Assembly (NCBI GenBank): GCA_958425285.1
Contig: CATZVV010000064.1
Coordinates: 1-8,531 of the forward strand
Direction: 5' to 3'
Length of the DNA: 8,531 nt
Source: an uncultured Lachnoclostridium sp.
GTDB taxonomy: Bacteria > Bacillota > Clostridia > Lachnospirales > Lachnospiraceae
Both the position numbers and the translations under genes were made by a program. The notes under the pieces are model-generated. The model was not told the DNA's origin, did not search any database, and worked only from the letters and a program-made list of their open reading frames with translations. Every line of letters begins with the position of its first letter. The first letter of the stretch is position 1. Below are positions 1 to 5,896 of the stretch, in pieces.

Positions 1-1152
1 CAGCTTCTTATATGCTCCTTCTGTTACGCTAAGCGGACGGTTATATTTTTCCTTTAGCCTTCCCGCAATAATCCCTACCAGACTTTCATGACAATCCTCC
101 AACAAAACAATAAGAACTTTATGAACAAGAAGTCCCTGCTCCTGAATCAATTGAATTGCTTTTAAAGTGCCTTCCTCTGTCATTTGTTTTCGAAGATCAT
201 TGAGTTCTTTTAACTCAATTGCCACTCTTTCAGCTGTTTTCTCTCCTTCTGAATGCAATAACTGAAAAGCCAGATCAACCGTCTCTAACCTTCCGGATGC
301 ATTAAAACATGGACCAAGCACAAAACCAATATGATAAGAACAAATCTTTTTCTCTTCTAATCCCTGTGCCTTCATTAAAGCCCGTAAACCCAAGTTCTCT
401 GTTTGTTGAATCCTGCTTAACCCCGCTTTTACCAAGAGTCTGTTTTCTCCTGTCAATTCCATTACATCCGCTATTGTCGCCATTGCTACAAAGGGGAGCA
501 GACATTCTGCTTCCTCCCGCAAAATTCCAGCCTGCTCATACAGAGCAAGAACAAGCTGAAAGGCAACTCCTGCACCGCACAAACCTTGAAACGGATAAAA
601 ACAATCTTCCTGCTTCGGGTTAATAATTGCATCTGCCTCGGGCAGATGTTCCTGCACCTCATGATGGTCTGTTACAATTACCGAAAATCCCTGGTCTTTT
701 GCATATCGAATTTCATCCACTGCTGCAATACCATTATCACACGTCAGTATAACCTGACATCCCTTTTCCTTTGCCTCATCTACAATTCTCTGATTTAAAC
801 CATACCCTTCAGCGATACGTTCAGGTGCAAATAATTCACTGCTAATACCCAGACGCATCAAGCCCTGTTCTAATATATATGCCGAAAAAATCCCATCACA
901 ATCAAAATCCGATGAAATTGCCACTTTTTCATCCCTATTGTCCATCAATAGCATTACAGCCCGGTTCATATCTTTCAATTTCCACGGCTCACTAATATCT
1001 TCCCATGTACCATTCAAATATTCATTTATTTTATACTCGGTCTCAATTCCCCGGTTTACCATTAAACGTATAACCAGTGGATCAACTCCGTATTTTTTTG
1101 ACAGTAAATTAAAATCTGCCTTTTTCATCCTCTGCATCCATTTTGTATTCAT
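1..1152 (-). CDS. recJ: Single-stranded-DNA-specific exonuclease RecJ, 3' end cut by the window
   Basis: RecJ degrades single-stranded DNA 5' to 3' in recombination and mismatch/base-excision repair. The frame is open for 384 residues from the ATG at 1152 to the window edge. Visible motifs: DHH-family motif DFDCDG (residues 82-87), TDHHE with the name-giving DHH at 162-164, NPKQ (178-181), GLCGAGVAF (190-198), IADVMELTGENR (227-238), the NASGR variant of the RecJ NAxGR motif (284-288), and near the edge GIIAGRL. Clostridial RecJ is usually about 570-590 residues, so roughly 200 residues including the DHHA1 region lie outside. The start fits Lachnospiraceae RecJ, which begins a few residues before a KKADF-like segment; a weak GGGG ribosome binding site sits 6 nt upstream. 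It has its own promoter and runs the same way as secDF. Identification is secure; the missing end is only the window limit. Confidence 0.95.
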   Translation of the reverse strand, partial: MNTKWMQRMKKADFNLLSKKYGVDPLVIRLMVNRGIETEYKINEYLNGTWEDISEPWKLKDMNRAVMLLMDNRDEKVAISSDFDCDGIFSAYILEQGLMRLGISSELFAPERIAEGYGLNQRIVDEAKEKGCQVILTCDNGIAAVDEIRYAKDQGFSVIVTDHHEVQEHLPEADAIINPKQEDCFYPFQGLCGAGVAFQLVLALYEQAGILREEAECLLPFVAMATIADVMELTGENRLLVKAGLSRIQQTENLGLRALMKAQGLEEKKICSYHIGFVLGPCFNASGRLETVDLAFQLLHSEGEKTAERVAIELKELNDLRKQMTEEGTLKAIQLIQEQGLLVHKVLIVLLEDCHESLVGIIAGRLKEKYNRPLSVTEGAYKKL

Positions 1153-1185
1153 TTTAATCCCCATTCCTCATTGCTTATAAGTTAC

Positions 1186-1214
1186 ATTATAGCGGTTACT
1201 GCTTTGTTTTCCAA
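1186..1214 (-). promoter_or_regulatory. Sigma-A promoter of recJ
   Basis: On the minus strand, -35 TTGGAA (1209-1214) and a perfect -10 TATAAT (1186-1191) are separated by 17 bp. The expected start point, near 1179, gives a short leader of about 27 nt before the recJ ATG. It lies back to back with the prmA promoter; the two -35 boxes are 17 bp apart, so binding at one could affect the other (inference). Confidence 0.8.
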
Positions 1215-1231
1215 CTCTTTTTAGGGAAATG

Positions 1232-1260
1232 TTGATTTTCTTTTGTTTTTCTATTATGAT
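1232..1260 (+). promoter_or_regulatory. Sigma-A promoter of prmA
   Basis: -35 TTGATT (1232-1237) and -10 TATGAT (1255-1260) are separated by 17 bp. Transcription would start near 1267, about 60 nt before the prmA ATG. This rules out the in-frame ATG at 1243 as a start, because it lies between the promoter elements. Confidence 0.78.
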
Positions 1261-1326
1261 ATTTGTATGCAACATTCAGCTATACTGAACCATAACAATG
1301 TAGTAATAAGGAGGATATTACTTGAA

Positions 1327-2277
1327 ATGAAGTGGATAAAATTTTCATTGGAAACAACAACAGAGGCTGTTGATATTTTAAGTTATGAACTAGATGCGAT
1401 AGGGGTGGAAGGTATTGAAATTGAAGATAAGCTTCCTTTGACCGAGTCTGAAAAGGAACAAATGTATGTCGATATTTTGCCGGATCCGGAAGATAATGAT
1501 GGCTCAGCCACCATACACTTTTACCTAAATCCGGACTGCAACCGGGAAGAAATCATTTCAAGGGTTCAAACTATTTTTTCTGAGGTTTCTTCCTACTGTG
1601 ACATTGGGAAAGGAACTATTCAGATTTCTGAGACTGAAGATAAAGACTGGCTGAATAATTGGAAGCAATTTTTCAAACCATTCCGTGCTGCTGAAAATAT
1701 CGTGATTAAACCAACATGGGAAGATTATACACCAGAAAACGATTCCGATATTCTGATTGAGATCGATCCCGGAATTGCCTTTGGAACAGGCTCTCATGAA
1801 ACAACAAAGTTATGTATTCAAGCCCTTCGAAAATATACAAAGAAGGGAATCCATTTGTTAGATGTAGGCTGCGGAAGCGGTATTTTGTCTATTGCCGGTA
1901 TCCGGCTTGGCGCCGAGCAAGCAACCGCTATTGATATTGATGACATAGCGGTAAAAGTCGCGGCGGAAAACAGAACAGTCAATCACATCCCACCAGAAAG
2001 GATTCGAGTACTTTCAGGGAATCTAATAACGGATAAAAAGCTTCAAAAGGATACTGGCTTTGAATGCTTTGACATCGTGGTGGCAAATATACTCGCAGAT
2101 GTCATCATCCCACTTTCTAATATTATCCGCCCCCACATAAAAGGGGACGGGCTTTTTATTACTTCCGGCATTATAAACACAAAGGAGGAAGAAGTCCGGC
2201 AGGCACTGTTAGCAAATGGATTTGAAATTTTGGAAGTAAATTATTTAAAGGAATGGGTTTGTTTTATTGCAAAATAA
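1327..2277 (+). CDS. prmA: Ribosomal protein L11 methyltransferase PrmA
   Basis: PrmA uses S-adenosylmethionine to methylate amino groups of ribosomal protein L11 in the cytoplasm. The 316-residue product has the usual family length. An N-terminal substrate-recognition domain begins MKWIKFSLETTTEA, typical of Firmicute PrmA. A linker carries DWLNNWKQFFKP (107-118). The methyltransferase domain has the PrmA signature IDPGIAFGTGSHETT (146-160), SAM-binding motif I LLDVGCGSGIL (177-187), the acidic AIDIDD (201-206) and ANILADV (253-259). The start is set by family alignment; AAGGAGG at 1308-1314 is a strong binding site but 12 nt away, slightly far. The gene ends with tandem stops TAA TGA. Clostridial prmA is often followed by rsmE; here it is alone and converges on secDF. 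Confidence 0.95.
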   Translation: MKWIKFSLETTTEAVDILSYELDAIGVEGIEIEDKLPLTESEKEQMYVDILPDPEDNDGSATIHFYLNPDCNREEIISRVQTIFSEVSSYCDIGKGTIQISETEDKDWLNNWKQFFKPFRAAENIVIKPTWEDYTPENDSDILIEIDPGIAFGTGSHETTKLCIQALRKYTKKGIHLLDVGCGSGILSIAGIRLGAEQATAIDIDDIAVKVAAENRTVNHIPPERIRVLSGNLITDKKLQKDTGFECFDIVVANILADVIIPLSNIIRPHIKGDGLFITSGIINTKEEEVRQALLANGFEILEVNYLKEWVCFIAK

Positions 2278-2370
2278 TGAGCCACCAAATCTATCAAGGA
2301 ACACTTAATACCTGTATCAACTCAACACATTTGGTACCTTCGGTATATGCAATACTAGAACAAAATTAGA

Positions 2371-2450
2371 AATATCCTAACAAAAACAGAGAGAATCACT
2401 CTAGTTCAATTTTGAACTCAAACAATCCTCTCTGTTTGGGCTAGGATATT
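2371..2450. terminator. Three-tier nested hairpin, bidirectional terminator between prmA and secDF
   Basis: Three inverted repeats are nested. The outer stem is 9 bp, AATATCCTA (2371-2379) with TAGGATATT (2442-2450). The middle stem is 10 bp, AAACAGAGAG (2384-2393) with CTCTCTGTTT (2428-2437). The inner stem is 6 bp, AGTTCA (2403-2408) with TGAACT (2413-2418). On the minus strand the middle stem is followed by a T-run (TTTTTGTT), a good intrinsic terminator for secDF. On the plus strand only the outer stem is followed by T-rich sequence (ATTATTTTAA), a weaker stop for prmA. Confidence 0.75.
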
Positions 2451-2478
2451 ATTTTAATCAAAAAATTTATTAACTATT

Positions 2479-4644
2479 TTACGACTTTTTCTTTGCTTTT
2501 AATCCCCTGTTTTTATTCATCATATACCAAATTGTACCTGCCAGACATACGGATGAATATGCACCACAAACGATACCTACAATCAAAGGAATTGCAAACT
2601 GACGTACACTGTCTACGCCAAGAATCGCCAACATAAATATCATGATGAAGGTTGTAATGGAAGTATTAATACTACGGCTTAATGTATCTGTTATACTCCG
2701 ATTCACTACCTCATCCAAATTTTTCGCATTTGCTGTCCCTTTCCGATTTTCACGAATACGGTCAAAAATAACGATTGTTGCATTAATTGAATAACCTACA
2801 ATTGTCAGCATACACGCAATGAATGTACTTCCTACTGTAATAAAATGGCTAAATACTGCATAAACCATCAGCACAACAATTACATCATGAATAAGAGCCA
2901 TAACGGAACTTGCACCAAATGTTAGATTTTTAAAACGAATCCAAATATAAGCCAGCATACATATTGTAGCAATTACCACTGCCACAACAGCATCACTCTT
3001 CATCTCATCGCTGACTGTTGCACTAATACTCTCCGTTTCAATCTGTTCCTGCGTAATGGCATATTTTTCTTCAAAAGCTTTTGCCAGTTCTTCTTGTTGA
3101 TCTAATGACAATTCATTGGTACGAATAATTATCTTATTCTGATCCTCTACTGTTGAAAGTTCGGGAGATGAACCAACTGTAGTCTTCACAAGAGACTCAA
3201 CATCCTGTTTTACATCACTTACTTTCACATCTGAAGCAAAAGTAACATCTGTGGATGTACCGCCTTTGAAATCCAAACTGTAATTTAACATTTCTCCGGT
3301 CTGTGTATAATTAAATATCAATCCACCGATGCATAATGCAAACAACATTCCGGAAATAACCAGATATTTCTTAAAGTTTCCAACAAAGTTAATTGTTTTT
3401 CTTTCCTTTTGTATACCATAAAACTTAACGTCATCCAGACCTAAGTTGCAGAACGCATAAAGGACAAACTTTGTTACTAATAATGCTGTAAACATTGACA
3501 GAATAATACCCATTCCCAATGTCTCCGCAAATCCTTTTACCGTACCCGAACCCATATAGTAAAGTACCAGTGCGGCAATCAGGGTTGTTACGTTTCCATC
3601 AATAATAGCAGATAATGCTTTATCAAATCCAATCTTTATTGCAGAACGAACCGTCTTTCCAGTAGCTAATTCTTCCTTAATACGCGTAAATATGATAACA
3701 TTCGCATCTACCGCCATACCAATAGACAGGATAATACCTGCAATACCCGGCAAAGTAAGGGTCGTATTCATGAAATTCAGTGCCAAAAGAATTGCACCCA
3801 CATAGAAAATTAATGCAATGGAAGATGCTACACCAGGAATACGATAAAATACAATCATAAAGATAATAACAAGTATCAGACCAATTACACCGGCAATCAA
3901 ACTTGTCTTAAGTGAAGTCACACCAAGCTTTGCTCCTACTACGTTATTACGAATATTCTTTAATTCCAAAGGAAGTGCACCAATACGGATTGCTGTTGCC
4001 AAATCTTCTGCATCTGAAAACTCTTCAAAGCTTCCACTGATAACCGCAACACCATCCGTAATCTGACTCTGAACAACTGGAGAAGATAAGACTTTCCCGT
4101 CATAAACAATTGAAATCTGCTGATTAATAAATTCTTCTGTTGCTGTTGCAAACTTCTTTGTTCCGGACTTATTCAATGTCAATTTTACAACATTTTCTGT
4201 CATTCCTGTTGTCTGGTCAGTCTGTGTCGTCGCTTCTGCCGTCTTTACATCTGAACCATCCAATACAACTTCGTCATTCGGATCTTTAAACTCAAGAGAA
4301 CCTGCCTGTCCCAATTTGTCTAATACAGCCTGTGGATCATCTACATCCGGAACATCTACTGTAATTCGGTTATCTCCCTCACGGTATACGGATGCCTCTG
4401 TACTTTCACCTTCCACACGTTTCTGCATTTTATAAACTGTATCTGTCATTTCCTGATCCGTTGGATTCTGCTTTACAGCTTCGTATGTTACACTGACACC
4501 ACCAGCTAAATCCAGTCCTAAACGGATATTTTTTGCACTGCCTCTATGCCCCTTGCCAATTCCCCAATATGCAATCCCACTAAACAGTGCAATTACGAGA
4601 ACGACAATCAGTATATGCAGGACACCTTTTGCCTTATTATTCAT
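2479..4644 (-). CDS. secDF: Fused preprotein translocase subunit SecD-SecF
   Basis: SecDF is a membrane partner of SecYEG that uses the ion gradient to help pull secreted proteins out of the translocon. The 721-residue product has two halves. SecD half: first membrane helix (about 7-28), signature RLGLDLAGGV (41-50), an external P1-type domain (about 55-235), then five helices including AVDANVIIF (311-319), whose Asp313 matches the conserved ion-relay aspartate. SecF half: a helix at about 425-445, SLDFKGGTSTDV (456-467), a short external domain, and helices including GYSINATIVIFDRIREN (617-633) and R657 in RSINTSITT. The Asp usual in the SecF NDT motif is Ala622. The start at 4644 is chosen because AGAAGGAGAA lies 8 nt upstream; the longer frame to 4692 would overlap the -10 box. 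It ends in a lysine-rich tail. Confidence 0.95.
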   Translation of the reverse strand: MNNKAKGVLHILIVVLVIALFSGIAYWGIGKGHRGSAKNIRLGLDLAGGVSVTYEAVKQNPTDQEMTDTVYKMQKRVEGESTEASVYREGDNRITVDVPDVDDPQAVLDKLGQAGSLEFKDPNDEVVLDGSDVKTAEATTQTDQTTGMTENVVKLTLNKSGTKKFATATEEFINQQISIVYDGKVLSSPVVQSQITDGVAVISGSFEEFSDAEDLATAIRIGALPLELKNIRNNVVGAKLGVTSLKTSLIAGVIGLILVIIFMIVFYRIPGVASSIALIFYVGAILLALNFMNTTLTLPGIAGIILSIGMAVDANVIIFTRIKEELATGKTVRSAIKIGFDKALSAIIDGNVTTLIAALVLYYMGSGTVKGFAETLGMGIILSMFTALLVTKFVLYAFCNLGLDDVKFYGIQKERKTINFVGNFKKYLVISGMLFALCIGGLIFNYTQTGEMLNYSLDFKGGTSTDVTFASDVKVSDVKQDVESLVKTTVGSSPELSTVEDQNKIIIRTNELSLDQQEELAKAFEEKYAITQEQIETESISATVSDEMKSDAVVAVVIATICMLAYIWIRFKNLTFGASSVMALIHDVIVVLMVYAVFSHFITVGSTFIACMLTIVGYSINATIVIFDRIRENRKGTANAKNLDEVVNRSITDTLSRSINTSITTFIMIFMLAILGVDSVRQFAIPLIVGIVCGAYSSVCLAGTIWYMMNKNRGLKAKKKS

Positions 4645-4680
4645 TGTTTCTTCTCCTTCTGTTAAAAATGTACTTTGTAA

Positions 4681-4709
4681 ATTATAGCACAATCCGATTT
4701 CATCTTCAA
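4681..4709 (-). promoter_or_regulatory. Sigma-A promoter of secDF
   Basis: On the minus strand, -35 TTGAAG (4704-4709) and a perfect -10 TATAAT (4681-4686) are separated by 17 bp. The expected start near 4674 gives a leader of about 30 nt holding the AGAAGGAGAA ribosome binding site. It supports 4644 as the true secDF start. Confidence 0.82.
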
Positions 4710-4797
4710 GGGAAACCAGTCCTTTTTCTTAGCAAAACCTTAACTTTTCTTGATGGAACATGGCATTCTCACAAAGTAACTTTTCATTAAGCTGATT

Positions 4798-4826
4798 TTT
4801 CCTTACTTTCTTCACAATTATATGAT
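4798..4826 (+). promoter_or_regulatory. Possible promoter of the small lipoprotein gene
   Basis: TATGAT (4821-4826) is a good -10 hexamer in an AT-rich stretch before the lipoprotein gene. The hexamer 17 bp upstream, TTTCCT (4798-4803), is a poor -35. It is the best candidate in the 245-bp region between the divergent secDF and lipoprotein genes, but weak. Confidence 0.3.
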
Positions 4827-4889
4827 AAAATACCATTTGATTCCAACAGAAGATTACTTCAAATATATAATAGGAGATGCTTAACTAAT

Positions 4890-5252
4890 ATGAAAAAATT
4901 TATTCTATCCGTCAGCCTTATCCTCCTGTTCTTATTTGTATCAGGATGTAAAAGCACAAAAACTACTTCCAGCCAGTTTCTTGGGACCTGGCTGCTCAGT
5001 TCTGCCTCTATAAATGGCAGCGCAGAAGATGCCAAAGATATTAATTTAAGCTATACATTTAATGATGATGGTGTAGTTTTACAAAATGCAGACGGTACTA
5101 TTACAAATGGCACTTACGAAGTGACAGAAAACAACTTAGCCAAAATGACTTTTCCGGGTGGAGAATTTGAAGCAGCTCTCACAAATGGTAATCTAAAAAT
5201 TTCTCACGAGCTATCTGGCAGCACAGTCATTTATACCTTTTCTAAACAATAA
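4890..5252 (+). CDS. Small lipoprotein with lipocalin-like beta-rich domain
   Basis: The 120-residue product begins with a lipoprotein signal: MKK, a hydrophobic core (4-16) and a lipobox VSGC with lipidation Cys20. A short Ser/Thr tether follows, then a compact beta-rich domain. It starts FLGTWLLSSAS (30-40) and continues YTFNDDGVV, NGTYEV, a PGGEF turn and a final YTFSKQ. This order of strands is typical of small Firmicute lipocalin-like (DUF5640-like) lipoproteins whose ligands are mostly unknown. AGGAG at 4872-4876 is 13 nt from the ATG, rather far, so translation may be modest. It is a single-gene unit, divergent from secDF and ending at a strong hairpin. No specific function can be assigned. 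Confidence 0.85.
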   Translation: MKKFILSVSLILLFLFVSGCKSTKTTSSQFLGTWLLSSASINGSAEDAKDINLSYTFNDDGVVLQNADGTITNGTYEVTENNLAKMTFPGGEFEAALTNGNLKISHELSGSTVIYTFSKQ

Positions 5253-5284
5253 TTAAAAAAGGGAATAATACACGAACTCACACA

Positions 5285-5314
5285 AAAGGTGGTTCCAAAA
5301 TAGGAACCACCTTT
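5285..5314. terminator. Strong 12-bp hairpin terminator, bidirectional
   Basis: A perfect stem AAAGGTGGTTCC (5285-5296) and GGAACCACCTTT (5303-5314) encloses the 6-nt loop AAAATA. It stands between the lipoprotein stop (5252) and the stop of the convergent cotJC fragment (5321-5319). T-rich sequence follows in both directions: TTTCTTGCT on plus and TTTTGTG on minus. It should end both transcripts. Confidence 0.85.
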
Positions 5315-5318
5315 CTTG

Positions 5319-5828
5319 CTATTTACATATCTTACTGTCATAATCCGGGTTAAATGCATAAAAGTTCTTCTTATTTAGTTCATCTTTTACAAGATTCAAA
5401 CTTTCTCCAAATCTTTGATAATGAACAATTTCCCGTTCACGTAAAAAACGAATCGGGTCACATACTTCCGGATCCTTTACTAAACGAAGTATATTATCAT
5501 ATGTCGTTCTTGCCTTTTGCTCTGCTGCCATATCTTCATGTAAATCAGTAATCGGATCACCCTTTGATTGAAATACAGTTGCACTAAATGGCACTCCCGC
5601 TGCTGATTGTGGCCACAACGCAAGAGTGTGGTCCACATAATAATCTTCAAAGCCCTGTGCTTTGATTTCTTCCGGCGTCAGATTTTTCGTTAACTGATGA
5701 ACAATTGCACAAATCATTTCCATATGCGCCAGTTCTTCTGTACCTACAGAAGCATCTAAAATGTTCCGTATCGAGGAATACGACAACAAATACGATTGCA
5801 TTGTAATATTATTCAAGTACAGCACCAT
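5319..5828 (-). CDS. cotJC: Spore coat protein CotJC (manganese catalase family), 5' end missing, apparently interrupted
   Basis: CotJC is an inner spore-coat protein of the manganese catalase family, normally about 190-200 residues and the last gene of cotJA-cotJB-cotJC. The 169-residue frame matches the family only from residue 28 (VGTEELAHMEM) to the end (NFYAFNPDYD). Metal-ligand motifs are present: ELAH (E32, H35), MAAEQKAR (E103) and EREIVH (E133, H136). The N-terminal segment that carries YGG-DGELGAALRYL and the first ligand glutamate in relatives is absent. Residues 1-27 are not convincingly family-like; only YLNN faintly resembles YLNQ. No ribosome binding site precedes the ATG at 5828, and the frame is open only to a stop at 5868-5870. 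The break coincides with an 18-bp palindrome beside a divergent serine recombinase. I read it as the 3' part of a gene split by an element; a plain decayed remnant is possible. Confidence 0.88.
   Translation of the reverse strand: MVLYLNNITMQSYLLSYSSIRNILDASVGTEELAHMEMICAIVHQLTKNLTPEEIKAQGFEDYYVDHTLALWPQSAAGVPFSATVFQSKGDPITDLHEDMAAEQKARTTYDNILRLVKDPEVCDPIRFLREREIVHYQRFGESLNLVKDELNKKNFYAFNPDYDSKICK
5735..5752. repeat. Perfect 8-2-8 palindrome, candidate serine-recombinase crossover (att) site
   Basis: CTTCTGTACCTACAGAAG is a perfect inverted repeat of 8 bp around the dinucleotide CC (5743-5744). Large serine recombinases cleave at a central 2-bp core flanked by inverted half-sites. The left arm is coding sequence for the conserved CotJC GTEEL segment; the right arm starts exactly where family similarity ends. 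The non-palindromic CC core would allow recombination in one orientation, as in excision of directly repeated sites. Assignment as an att site is inference from position, shape and the adjacent recombinase gene. Confidence 0.55.
5767..5795. repeat. Cluster of three ATACG motifs beside the candidate att site
   Basis: CGTAT (5767-5771) and ATACG (5778-5782) form a 5-bp inverted repeat with a 6-nt spacer. AATACGA occurs twice as a direct repeat 12 bp apart (5777-5783 and 5789-5795). The cluster lies on the element side of the palindrome, 24 to 52 bp from its centre, between the break and the recombinase promoter. It could bind the recombinase or an accessory or directionality factor; short repeats in AT-rich DNA also arise by chance. 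Confidence 0.35.
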
Positions 5829-5838
5829 AATGAGAGGT

Positions 5839-5867
5839 GTATTTTTTGTTTCATTATGCCATACAAT
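5839..5867 (+). promoter_or_regulatory. Candidate sigma-E (mother-cell sporulation) promoter of the recombinase
   Basis: CATACAAT (5860-5867) is an exact match to the Bacillus subtilis sigma-E -10 consensus CATACAHT. GTATTTT (5839-5845), 14 bp upstream, fits 5 of 7 positions of the -35 consensus kmATATT. A start near 5874 would put AGGAG (5885-5889) and the ATG (5897) in normal positions with a leader of about 22 nt. The best sigma-A reading, TTGTTT (5846-5851), 17 bp, TAATAA (5869-5874), is poor at both boxes. In B. subtilis the skin recombinase gene spoIVCA is itself mother-cell expressed under sigma-E, so this fits the same logic. Confidence 0.5.
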
Positions 5868-5896
5868 TTAATAATTACATTCCCAGGAGCACATTT

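Noticed and set aside
1243..1326. A longer PrmA reading frame with 28 extra N-terminal residues.
   Set aside because: The upstream ATG lies between the -35 and -10 boxes, the extra residues do not resemble PrmA, and the family start MKW is at 1327.
2284..2345. ACCAAAT...ATTTGGT inverted repeat (7 bp, 38 bp apart) and a small TACC-TTC-GGTA hairpin after prmA.
   Set aside because: The arms are short and distant, no T-run follows, and nothing ties them to a known RNA element.
4645..4692. A longer SecDF start at 4692.
   Set aside because: It would begin upstream of the predicted transcription start and overlap the TATAAT box; the good ribosome binding site serves 4644.
4877..4888. A four-codon ATG...TAA leader frame just before the lipoprotein gene.
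   Set aside because: AGGAG directly abuts its ATG, too close for initiation, so there is no support for a translated leader.
5748..5828. A simple frameshift hiding the rest of CotJC upstream of the break.
   Set aside because: The in-frame translation up to the stop at 5868-5870 shows nothing like the CotJC N-terminus (YGG, GELGAALRYL). Recombinase regulatory sequence follows directly.
5837..5896. A recombinase start 20 residues upstream.
   Set aside because: It has no ribosome binding site and precedes the likely promoter -10. The family N-terminus begins just before the YCRVST motif, fitting 5897.
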